A stretch of 38,388 nucleotides of DNA from a virus. The stretch spans positions 1-38,388 of the IMG/VR virus record IMGVR_UViG_3300009085_000016; one strand, written 5' to 3'. Under the pieces are notes generated by a model. It was not told the origin of the DNA. It was given only the letters and a program-made list of their open reading frames with translations, and did no database searches. Of the stretch, positions 21,145 to 28,423 are shown piece after piece (the stretch's first letter is position 1; the number at the start of each line of letters is the position of its first letter). Position numbers and translations under genes: made by a program.

Positions 21145-22887
21145 CTATAATGTTTTCTTAATTACAGTATGAAATTCAAATGTAGATGTCGGCCAATAAC
21201 TAAGTGCATCTACTCTTATAATTTTTTGGCTTCCGCTTCTGTTTACATATTGATATGTTAGTTTGCTAAAAAAATAATCTTCCGCCGCTGCTGTATTTGT
21301 ATTAATCGAAAATCTTGTGACCTTATTTTGATCTTCTGCTACAGACACAGCTGTATGTAGTGCTGTATAATTTCCTGATTTATTTTCAAATTTAAAATGT
21401 AGATACGGGAAATCACCATTATTATCTAATCTTATTGCATCAATATATTCCAACTCCCAACCGTCAGGTATAATTGCTAAGTTATAATACAATTCAGGAT
21501 CACCTGTAAGCCTTGATACTGTTGTAACAATAGCCTTTCTTTCAAGCAATGATATTGTGCTTTGTATATCACCCATAGTTGCAAGCGTAACAAATCCAGT
21601 GTTTGCCCGAATCAAAACCTCGGTGTTTGCATCAATTCCGACTCCCAGATCATTTAATCCTTCGCCTGAAAAAGGTATGTACTCTGATAGAGGCAACCAA
21701 ACATCACTATTACCATAAACTACATTTGTCGGAATGATGTTTGCAATGCTGTTTTTGCTATTTACTGTAAGCGATGCTATTCCAGTACCGCCCCTGCTTA
21801 CATTTAGAGTTCTCGTAACATTGCTCAACACTGATTTAGCTCTGACTATTGCTGTATTTGATTGTCCGGTATCAGTGATCTTAATGTATGTATTTGTGGC
21901 GTTTAGAAAAATAGGAGATTCAAAATCTAGGTTAAATACCGGCAAATCTGACTTTAAAATCATAGTATTAGCATCCAATACTAATCTTGCGCCTGCAATT
22001 AACGTAACAGGAGAGGCCAGCACAAGTGGTGTTGCAGTTACAGACACATCATTAACCAGTATCACAACTCTCCTATCAGTAGGCGACGCGCACAATGCTA
22101 TTACCTCATCCCAAGATGTTGCCGTAATTGGATTTCCTGTATTTGGGTATTTTTGATTTACATAGGCCGCTATTGCCTCTGCCTCCCAAATTTTATTATA
22201 CGATATGTTTGATTCCTCGCGTGCGCCTGCTATTACGTCTCCATCCTGCAACATAAGATCAAGCTGTGCATCTGACTGGTCGAACACGTCGCGCACCGTT
22301 GTACCTGTTACGGTTACGCTATCATTAAGCACCTCCGAGGCGTAAAGATTTGTTTTAACGAAATTTTTTATCGCTGTCAGTGTTCGAGTGTAATATCCTG
22401 TTGCTGTCCTAAATACAACCTCGTTATTTCCGCTTAATGCTTCAGCGGTTGATGATTGCCACCTATCAATACTATGAGTTACTACTCCACTGTTAGATAC
22501 GTATATCTTAATTACATACGGTCTATTTGGATAAGTGACAAACGTCAATGGCATACTTTCGAGTGAGCTTCCGAAATTACTGCCTAATGTTATTGTCCGC
22601 TGGGTAGCGTCAGGGAATAGCAACAATTGATAAACACCGCCATTATCATACGTACCAAGAAATATATTTGCATCTCCTGTAATATTTATTGTAACAGTGG
22701 TTTCAAATTCAAAATCTACAACAATTTGAGGCTGTGCAAATGCGACAGACTTAGTTCTCGGTTTGAAAAAGTTTAGTGCGGAAACGCTCCTTGTCACTAA
22801 AACACCACCTTCTAAGACTGTTTTGTCTAGTAAGTCATTTGCTTTATTTATCGCAGTTTCTTCGTAATCTGATATTTTTCCTGCCAT
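21145..22887 (-). CDS. Tail fibre protein
   Basis: 580 residues. The N-terminus is a helical virion-attachment segment (ISDYEETAINKANDLLDKTV) followed by beta-rich, Thr/Asn/Val-rich repeats. A parallel beta-like middle follows (about 255-330, ATSWDEVIALCASPTDRRVV, then stacked short strands), along with the phrase VSRGGTGIASLTVNSKN seen in many tail-fibre shafts. The C-terminal ~130 residues (about 450-580, YLHFKFENKSGNY) look like a globular knob. No catalytic motif is obvious. It ends seven bases before the BspA-like gene. The long 184-base gap upstream holds dispersed repeat C. Confidence 0.72.
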   Translation of the reverse strand: MAGKISDYEETAINKANDLLDKTVLEGGVLVTRSVSALNFFKPRTKSVAFAQPQIVVDFEFETTVTINITGDANIFLGTYDNGGVYQLLLFPDATQRTITLGSNFGSSLESMPLTFVTYPNRPYVIKIYVSNSGVVTHSIDRWQSSTAEALSGNNEVVFRTATGYYTRTLTAIKNFVKTNLYASEVLNDSVTVTGTTVRDVFDQSDAQLDLMLQDGDVIAGAREESNISYNKIWEAEAIAAYVNQKYPNTGNPITATSWDEVIALCASPTDRRVVILVNDVSVTATPLVLASPVTLIAGARLVLDANTMILKSDLPVFNLDFESPIFLNATNTYIKITDTGQSNTAIVRAKSVLSNVTRTLNVSRGGTGIASLTVNSKNSIANIIPTNVVYGNSDVWLPLSEYIPFSGEGLNDLGVGIDANTEVLIRANTGFVTLATMGDIQSTISLLERKAIVTTVSRLTGDPELYYNLAIIPDGWELEYIDAIRLDNNGDFPYLHFKFENKSGNYTALHTAVSVAEDQNKVTRFSINTNTAAAEDYFFSKLTYQYVNRSGSQKIIRVDALSYWPTSTFEFHTVIKKTL

Positions 22888-22987
22888 TTTTGTATTTGTA
22901 TGTGCTTTAAAATCAACTTGTTATGCTTACTAGTAAAATGGCATTGATTTGATTTGTCTTTTAAGACTTTGAAAATACGTTAATTCA

Positions 22988-23075
22988 CGTAACTATCTCA
23001 ATATCAATACATGCCGTTTTGTGTGTGATGTTTGTTAATTTCTATATATACAACACGTGCGACCATTGATTCAAT
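22988..23075 (+). repeat. ~95-bp dispersed repeat, copy C
   Basis: CGTAACTATCTC, CAATACATGCCG (23005-23016) and ACAACACGTGCGACCATTG (23050-23068), with 46 bases between the two related cores. It lies between the fibre and the upstream tail gene, which are both on the minus strand. Confidence 0.82.
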
Positions 23076-23985
23076 AATTCGATTTAAAATTATTGTCTAT
23101 GCGGTCGCGGAACTTCCACGATTGTCGCATTTTGGTTTTATTAGTAACAGAGTCTAGTATGTCGGTAGGCAATACATCAATCCTATTGTAATTCTCATAA
23201 CTATTTATTTCATAGTTTGTTATGAGTATTTTATTTGCCAACATATCGCGGAAAAATAAAGCGTTTGCCACTTCAGATGTAAGATAATTGCTCGAAAGCG
23301 TGTACTCGCTCGAAATCTTATCTTGTATCTGGATAGTCGCGTAATTGTTATTTACGTAATTGTCCTGAGTCATTACAGGAGTGCGCTGGCCAAATGTTCC
23401 CTTGATGCGAAATTGATTAAGCCACCCGCCCGCGCGGATGCCGGCATAAATCAGATTCGATCCGACTATATCCCCTGTTTGAAAACTCTCTATTTTCACC
23501 GTTCCATTTGCGGCCAAATCTGAGTAAATAGACAGATCGAATGCGCGACTTAATATTTCCGAATCGCGCCCGCCGATGCGAAGTTTTGTTTTTACAAAGT
23601 AACGCCCTGACCCGTGGGCGGTAAATACTTTCTTCCATTCAATTTCTAATCCAACTTGTAACGGTGCCGCCGTGAAACCGTCCCAAACTTTCCCGTAATC
23701 ACCCGAAAGCAAATTATACTCATCTCTACCTTTTACAAGGACAATGGCCACTGTATCACCGCTTAATGATTTTGCGTAAAGAAATTGCGATTTGTCATTT
23801 TTGAGAGCGTCGCCGTCTGACGAACAGTAAACACGCTCCACCGGCTCACATCCGCTATTGCATCGGCACACGTCGGCCACTTGCGCTGGTATTGGCAATG
23901 AAAGTTTTGTAGCCGTGAAGAAACACGCCATACCTTCGCGGCCCGCAAAAGGGTTGTTGTCTGCAATCTGAATAAATAACGGCAT
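23071..23985 (-). CDS. Tail structural protein (tip/baseplate-like)
   Basis: 304 residues, beta-rich N-terminal two thirds. A Cys-containing loop CRCNSGC near residue 40 could bind metal. The C-terminal part contains SSNYLTSEVANALFFRDML and a Tyr-Glu-Ile-Asn-Ser-Tyr-Glu-Asn-Tyr stretch. This pattern recurs in Bacteroidota phage and prophage tail proteins, where a variable domain is followed by a conserved interface. Its start couples to the 812-residue protein by TAATG, so the two are probably partners at the tail tip. It ends within the edge of repeat C. Confidence 0.62.
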   Translation of the reverse strand: MPLFIQIADNNPFAGREGMACFFTATKLSLPIPAQVADVCRCNSGCEPVERVYCSSDGDALKNDKSQFLYAKSLSGDTVAIVLVKGRDEYNLLSGDYGKVWDGFTAAPLQVGLEIEWKKVFTAHGSGRYFVKTKLRIGGRDSEILSRAFDLSIYSDLAANGTVKIESFQTGDIVGSNLIYAGIRAGGWLNQFRIKGTFGQRTPVMTQDNYVNNNYATIQIQDKISSEYTLSSNYLTSEVANALFFRDMLANKILITNYEINSYENYNRIDVLPTDILDSVTNKTKMRQSWKFRDRIDNNFKSNY

Positions 23986-26423
23986 TATTCGAGAATTTTA
24001 AACGTTGTATCTTCCATGTGTTTAGGCGTTGTGTCTTCCATGCGCTTAACATTGAGCGGTACTAATAATTGCGATGTGCTTATTCTGCCTGACAAATTTA
24101 AACCATTATTCATATTTATTTTGCTTGGGACAATTAAGCATTCTGCAACTACTTTTCCGCTATCAACTCTCATATGTAGCTGACTTTCTCCATCAAGCGG
24201 TACAAGTGGGCTATTATCTGCTACCGGGGCGACCGTTGATAGTTCAAATTTTCCCATTCCACCTTGTCCAGATACTTCGATACGGTTAATGCAGTAGTAT
24301 CCTGTTTCGTCCAGTATAGGTTCTCCGATTTTTTCCCACGTAATGCAGTATAATGTAGGGCGGTCAATCATTACAGACTTATTGAGGCTTTCCATTGTTT
24401 CAGGATCGAATGTATCAATTGTGGCATTCCATCCTGTAGGCTGCATGTAATCCTGAACAATAATTGCTGGGCTTATGAAATTGTACTCGGTGATACCTTC
24501 GCGCCCTTGGTCGTCTATCCCTCCGAGTGCCATAGTATAGCACATGCATATACTAAAATCGTTTATTTCTGAATATCGGTTCGATCTACGATTAAAACCG
24601 TTGTTAGGCAATGTTTTGTCGAAAAATGAAGAATCAGCCTTAATTTTTTGCCAGCTTTGCCACGGCAATTTTTGCCCTGCCACAATTTCGTATTGCTGAA
24701 GGTCGCCCGTTTTTGCAAGTGTGCTAAATGTGAGTAGGTTAAAATTATCGGTAACAGCCAGCGGATAGCCTTTTGTTTTGTCAATTTCGAGCTGTTGCAC
24801 TCCGTTAACCTCAATCATACCGGCAAGTGAAATCAATGTTTTGTCAAGATCGAAAGATTTGAACGGATTGCCTGAATTGTAAGCAATCAGCTTTTGTGAA
24901 AGTGAAAGTATTTTGGCTTGCTTTGATAAATCCAAACTGAATTTAAAGCGGGTCAAAATCCCGTCTTCGATCCATCCGGCGAAGCTCGAAAATCCTACAT
25001 CTGCAAATGTTTTATCATGTTCCCATATTTCGATACCGTCTGACTGAGCCAGCCCTTCCAAAATCAGCTCATTTGAAAATGTGTTTACGTCGGCGAGTTC
25101 AATTACTTTATCACTAGACACAAGCGCGGTCGCCCCGGTGCACATTTGCAATCCGATTAAATAGTTCGGGCTATCTTTGTCGTAAAGTCTCAATTGCTGA
25201 GCAACCGACAATTCAACATCAAATGTCACGGTTAAATTAGAAGCGTCTTTAACCGCCTGCATTGAATAGATGTACCCATTCGTCGCCGTCGCCCCGCCGA
25301 TCGTGGCAAAGCAATTTTGATATATGAAATTTTCAACAAATCCCGTTTTTGTTCCGGTGTATTCGTCGGAAGTCGGAAGATAGGAAATGTAAATACCGAC
25401 CCTCTCTCCCGTGGTGAACGTGCCAACTTTCTTGCGCGCGTGAATCTTTACCTTGGTTCTCCCGACTGATTTTAGAGCTTGGAACGGTGCGAGTGTGTCA
25501 ACGTCAATGTATTCAATATCAACTACTTCATAGTTTGATTGAAACCCGTTGAATGTTTCCCCGAATGCGCCCGTGCTTCCGAGTGTGTAATCTATGGTCT
25601 TTTTCTTTGCGCCGGTCGGATTTGACTTAGTGGAAGTAAAAGAAAATCCGTTTACGTATTTCAGCGTTTTGTCGCCTTCGTATAGATCAATTGCCTGCCT
25701 GTTGGCCAATGTCTGATAATCGCCGTCTCGGAAATATGGTAATATTAATTCGTGAGAAATCTCATATCTCACGGTTTTTTCGTTGTTAGCCGTTGTGTTG
25801 CTGATGTATCTTACTTTTAGCGATCCATCAACAAATGATTCAACCAAACCTGCAGGTTTCATATCTACCCACGCACCTGCTGCGTCTATTATACCGTCAG
25901 CATACCATCGCTGATCTTCACCTGTTACCCTGCTTAAAAAATTGGCTGCTTCTGTGTTATCAACAAGACCTGATCGGTATTCGAGAAAATTATTATCTGT
26001 GTAATTTGCGACTTTAAAACTGTCGAATGATGTTCTTTGGATACTATATAATGGGTTTGATCCAAATAAAACAGTTTCACTAAGTGATGTTATTGTTGCT
26101 GTTATATCCGTTTGTACATTGTTTACAAAAAATATACAAGATATTTGATCACCAACGGCAAACCCTTCCGTAAACCAATTGCCAGATGTAAGCTCTAATG
26201 TTAGCTCTGAGTTTGGCGCGTCTGTTGATGTCATTGTTATTTTATTGCTCGCTGATGCAAGAAATGTTGTCTTGACATCAATCAACTGACGAACACGCAC
26301 TTTCTCGCCGCTTATGCCGATTAAATTTGGGGCATAATTAGTATCAGCATTTACGCTAAAATCATCACCGTTTAACAGCTGATCGTTTATCTTTTCGCTG
26401 ATTTTCTGAATTGAAACCGCCAT
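23985..26423 (-). CDS. Large tail tip / central tail protein
   Basis: 812 residues, the largest protein of the minus-strand tail block. Almost entirely beta-rich and Thr/Ser/Asn-rich, starting MAVSIQKISEKINDQLLNGD and ending with a short duplicated motif (MEDTTPKHMEDTTFK). No membrane segment, no protease or glycosidase motif visible. Size, position ahead of the fibre genes and TAATG coupling on both sides fit a tail-tip or upper fibre scaffold that carries the distal proteins. Family assignment is by context only. Confidence 0.62.
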   Translation of the reverse strand: MAVSIQKISEKINDQLLNGDDFSVNADTNYAPNLIGISGEKVRVRQLIDVKTTFLASASNKITMTSTDAPNSELTLELTSGNWFTEGFAVGDQISCIFFVNNVQTDITATITSLSETVLFGSNPLYSIQRTSFDSFKVANYTDNNFLEYRSGLVDNTEAANFLSRVTGEDQRWYADGIIDAAGAWVDMKPAGLVESFVDGSLKVRYISNTTANNEKTVRYEISHELILPYFRDGDYQTLANRQAIDLYEGDKTLKYVNGFSFTSTKSNPTGAKKKTIDYTLGSTGAFGETFNGFQSNYEVVDIEYIDVDTLAPFQALKSVGRTKVKIHARKKVGTFTTGERVGIYISYLPTSDEYTGTKTGFVENFIYQNCFATIGGATATNGYIYSMQAVKDASNLTVTFDVELSVAQQLRLYDKDSPNYLIGLQMCTGATALVSSDKVIELADVNTFSNELILEGLAQSDGIEIWEHDKTFADVGFSSFAGWIEDGILTRFKFSLDLSKQAKILSLSQKLIAYNSGNPFKSFDLDKTLISLAGMIEVNGVQQLEIDKTKGYPLAVTDNFNLLTFSTLAKTGDLQQYEIVAGQKLPWQSWQKIKADSSFFDKTLPNNGFNRRSNRYSEINDFSICMCYTMALGGIDDQGREGITEYNFISPAIIVQDYMQPTGWNATIDTFDPETMESLNKSVMIDRPTLYCITWEKIGEPILDETGYYCINRIEVSGQGGMGKFELSTVAPVADNSPLVPLDGESQLHMRVDSGKVVAECLIVPSKINMNNGLNLSGRISTSQLLVPLNVKRMEDTTPKHMEDTTFKILE

Positions 26424-26617
26424 TATTCGAACTTTTTAGCGTCATTTATGAATGATTCAGCACTGAAGTTGCCTTTTTGCGCTTGTGCCAATACGTCTGC
26501 AAAGTATGCCTTTTGCACTGGATTGCTAAGCTTTTCAATTTCTTCATGCGCGTTGGCCAATAATTGCTGTTTTGATTCTGCCAGTTGCTTAACTATGTTC
26601 TCAAATGCCTCTATCAT
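26423..26617 (-). CDS. Small helical protein, possible tail chaperone
   Basis: 64 residues from the ATG at 26617. A longer frame (from 26686) would run back through the terminator and the promoter, so it is rejected. All-helical (FENIVKQLAESKQQLLANAH, ADVLAQAQKGNFSAESF). Its stop overlaps the start of the 812-residue protein (TAATG). Small helical genes just before large tail proteins are often assembly chaperones, but I have no family evidence. Confidence 0.6.
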   Translation of the reverse strand: MIEAFENIVKQLAESKQQLLANAHEEIEKLSNPVQKAYFADVLAQAQKGNFSAESFINDAKKFE

Positions 26618-26632
26618 GGTATTTTGTTTGAG

Positions 26633-26640
26633 CAAATATA
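26633..26640 (-). promoter_or_regulatory. Promoter -7 element of the tail-tip/fibre operon
   Basis: Minus-strand TATATTTG directly after the terminator at 26643-26671 and 16 bases ahead of the ATG at 26617. There is no TTG at -33, so an activator may be needed. Confidence 0.6.
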
Positions 26641-26642
26641 AT

Positions 26643-26671
26643 AAAAAAAGCCCGTTGGCTAGACGGGCTTT
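26643..26671 (-). terminator. Terminator upstream of the tail-tip operon
   Basis: Minus-strand stem AAGCCCGT / ACGGGCTT with a 7-base loop, followed by TTTTTTT. It ends the small operon 27419-26718 and insulates the tail-tip promoter. Confidence 0.85.
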
Positions 26672-26717
26672 AAACTGAAAAAACAAACCGATTATGAAGT
26701 ATTAAGGCTTTACAAAA

Positions 26718-27134
26718 TTAGCCAAAAATTGCGATTAATGCAAATGTTGTCACAAAACAGATGGAAAATATCCAATATATCTGTTTCATTGATTGCTTTC
26801 TCAGTTCTGATTCTTTGAGTTCAATACGCTTTAAAAGATTTATTTCCTTGGTTGACACTGTTTTAATATAATTACGCTTAAACATACCAATTCGATCACG
26901 CAAAAATTTATTTGCATTCTTAAGAAGATTGTTTTTTCGCGTCAGTGTCGCGATCTCTGCCTTTTGCTCTTTGATTGTGACGTAATCGAGTAAAGTTTGC
27001 GACAACAAAGTCTTGTTCTTGTTCTCTAAATCAGTTATTGTTTGTGTCAATTCTTCGATCTGTTCTTCGCGCTGAACATCTTCGATTGAGTCGCCATCTC
27101 TTACGTCGATCAACATTTCGCCTGCTTTCCCCAT
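26718..27134 (-). CDS. Coiled-coil protein with C-terminal membrane anchor
   Basis: 138 residues. A long heptad-rich segment (about 18-115: EEQIEELTQTITDLENKNKT, EIATLTRKNNLLKNANKFL, then KEINLLKRIELKESEL) leads to a single C-terminal membrane helix (IYWIFSICFVTTFALIAIFG). Such tail-anchored coiled coils occur among spanin-like and other envelope-directed phage proteins, but the usual spanin has the membrane helix at the N-terminus, so this is at best an inverted form. It is the second gene of a small operon driven by the box E promoter and ends in a terminator. Confidence 0.6.
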   Translation of the reverse strand: MGKAGEMLIDVRDGDSIEDVQREEQIEELTQTITDLENKNKTLLSQTLLDYVTIKEQKAEIATLTRKNNLLKNANKFLRDRIGMFKRNYIKTVSTKEINLLKRIELKESELRKQSMKQIYWIFSICFVTTFALIAIFG

Positions 27135-27215
27135 TTTGTTTGTTTTAAAGTTAAGACGGCTTACCCGTCAGCACTTGCGCAGATATATTACCGATCACCG
27201 CGCAAGGGGTATTTT

Positions 27216-27419
27216 TCATTTTCCCGTAAAGAAAAACGGGAAAGCGTTGCCGCCTCGCTTAAGCGCTTCTTTTCTTTCGATTTTCCGTTGTCTGTGCGCG
27301 TGTAGTACGCCGCCACGTGTAGGCAATCTGTCGCCATATACTGCACCTTCTTGATCTACCGAAAACGATCTGTATTTTTTAGCCCTTGATATTTCGCTGT
27401 AACTAGTTGAAGTTTTCAT
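27216..27419 (-). CDS. Small basic hypothetical protein of leader cassette E
   Basis: 67 residues from the ATG at 27419 (MKTSTSYSEISRAKKYRSFS). Very basic (HRQRKIERKEALKRGG) and ending FPFFFTGK. The chosen start is the one that aligns with the starts of the other two genes carrying the same leader (31920 and 35449). The region upstream of this ATG, although open in this frame, is promoter and untranslated leader. No domain recognised; it might bind nucleic acid. Confidence 0.55.
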   Translation of the reverse strand: MKTSTSYSEISRAKKYRSFSVDQEGAVYGDRLPTRGGVLHAHRQRKIERKEALKRGGNAFPFFFTGK

Positions 27420-27500
27420 AATCTTTGTTTTCACCTCAGCATCATTGCTGATTTGCTTAGACAAATATACAACAGTTTTTAATATATACAATACGTGCGA
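27420..27500 (-). promoter_or_regulatory. Promoter-leader cassette E (box, -33, -7, hairpin leader)
   Basis: Minus strand: box TCGCACGTATTGTATATA (27500-27483), its TTG (27491-27489) at -33, 19 bases, TATATTTG (27469-27462). A leader with the hairpin CAGC-AATGAT-GCTG and AAAACAAAGATT precedes the ATG at 27419. It closely matches cassettes F and H. Confidence 0.78.
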
Positions 27501-27535
27501 TTAAAATAATGCAAAAACAGCGTTATTTTTTTGGC

Positions 27536-27549
27536 TATATTTGGGCATG
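27536..27549 (+). promoter_or_regulatory. Leaderless promoter of the tape-measure operon
   Basis: TATATTTG at 27536-27543, then GGC, then the ATG at 27547. The predicted start of transcription (four bases after the element) is the A of the ATG. The upstream word TTTTTGGCTA is shared with the promoter at 33246. Box E ends 35 bases upstream. Confidence 0.65.
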
Positions 27550-27993
27550 TTCGAGCCATTGCACAAGATATTTAACCAGATAGCCACACTAGACATTGAT
27601 AGTGTAATGTTTGACGTATGGGACGGCGAAGATGTGCAGGAAACAATAATTGAGCTTAACACAATAGATCAGCTATTTAACCAAGGAATTGATTCTGACG
27701 GGCAAAGCCTCGGTGATTACTCGCAATTTACAATAAAGCAAAAGCGAGCAGATGGCCTGCCATACGACCGCGTGACACTTCGCCAAGACGGGGAGTTTTA
27801 CGGCTCATTTAATATTATCCCCGAACAAGACGGGTTTACTATTGATGCCGACCCTATCAAGCCAAGCCAAGACCTAACAGAGACATACGGTGAGGCTATA
27901 ATTGGCCTCACGTCAGAAAGCAAGGAAAAATTAATCAAAGCCATAATTTTGACCGTAAAAAATGAAATATACCTCAGAATTACACGACGCTGA
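27547..27993 (+). CDS. Tail completion / virion morphogenesis-like protein
   Basis: 148 residues from the ATG at 27547; an in-frame TTG at 27541 overlaps the promoter and is rejected. The central part (QSLGDYSQFTIKQKRADGLP, then YDRVTLRQDGEFYGSF) and ETYGEAIIGLTSESKEKLIK resemble small tail proteins of Bacteroidota phages that come just before the tape measure. There a Tyr-Asp-Arg-Val-Thr-Leu strand and a Gly-Leu-Thr helix are conserved. It is likely a tail completion or tube-end protein. It overlaps the next gene by 32 bases. Confidence 0.62.
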   Translation: MFEPLHKIFNQIATLDIDSVMFDVWDGEDVQETIIELNTIDQLFNQGIDSDGQSLGDYSQFTIKQKRADGLPYDRVTLRQDGEFYGSFNIIPEQDGFTIDADPIKPSQDLTETYGEAIIGLTSESKEKLIKAIILTVKNEIYLRITRR

Positions 27994-28423
27994 TACATTG
28001 CCAATGTCGGCATACAGGCGCATATTAAAGACGGGTGACCTCGGAATATTGGGCGAAGCTACAATCGACGTATTAAAAGACCGTTGGGCTGAGATAAGCG
28101 ACTCGATCACGGCAATCATTGGCATAAACGATTCATATATTCAGCTTGTTGATCTCAGATGCCAGATAATTATATTAAAAGAGCAATTCAAAGAGACGGG
28201 CGACCGCTTCTTTCTCACCCAGATAGACATAGCGGAGCGTCAGGTGTCTGAATTGTCAAAAGTAAAGCCGTCAGGGTCATTTGAAGCTGAGTATATTAGC
28301 ATTTGCAAAAATTTAGGCTTTCAACTCGATTTGGACAAAACAACCGTAAAGCAATATTTTTCGGCTATCAAAATGCTTAACGAATCACACAATAAGTCAT
28401 TGCCAAAATCAACCGAATTATGA
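27962..28423 (+). CDS. Possible tail assembly chaperone (hypothetical)
   Basis: 153 residues, helical, with AYRRILKTGDLGILGEATID, a middle helix (RCQIIILKEQFKETGDRFFL) and KNLGFQLDLDKTTVKQYFSA. It lies directly before the tape measure gene and overlaps its start (ATGA). That is the position of the tail assembly chaperones, which coat the tape measure while the tube assembles. Classical chaperones use a programmed frameshift; I see no convincing slippery heptamer at the end of this gene. The role is inferred from position. Confidence 0.6.
   Translation: MKYTSELHDADTLPMSAYRRILKTGDLGILGEATIDVLKDRWAEISDSITAIIGINDSYIQLVDLRCQIIILKEQFKETGDRFFLTQIDIAERQVSELSKVKPSGSFEAEYISICKNLGFQLDLDKTTVKQYFSAIKMLNESHNKSLPKSTEL

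Noticed and set aside
20193-22887. Diversity-generating retroelement targeting the fibre genes
   Set aside because: No reverse transcriptase or template/variable repeat pair was seen anywhere in the genome.
26617-26686. Longer start for the small gene before the tail-tip protein
   Set aside because: The extra codons are a terminator stem, its T-tract and a -7 element.
27962-28423. Programmed frameshift of a tail chaperone
   Set aside because: No convincing slippery heptamer near the gene end, and the tape measure follows in an ordinary ATGA overlap.
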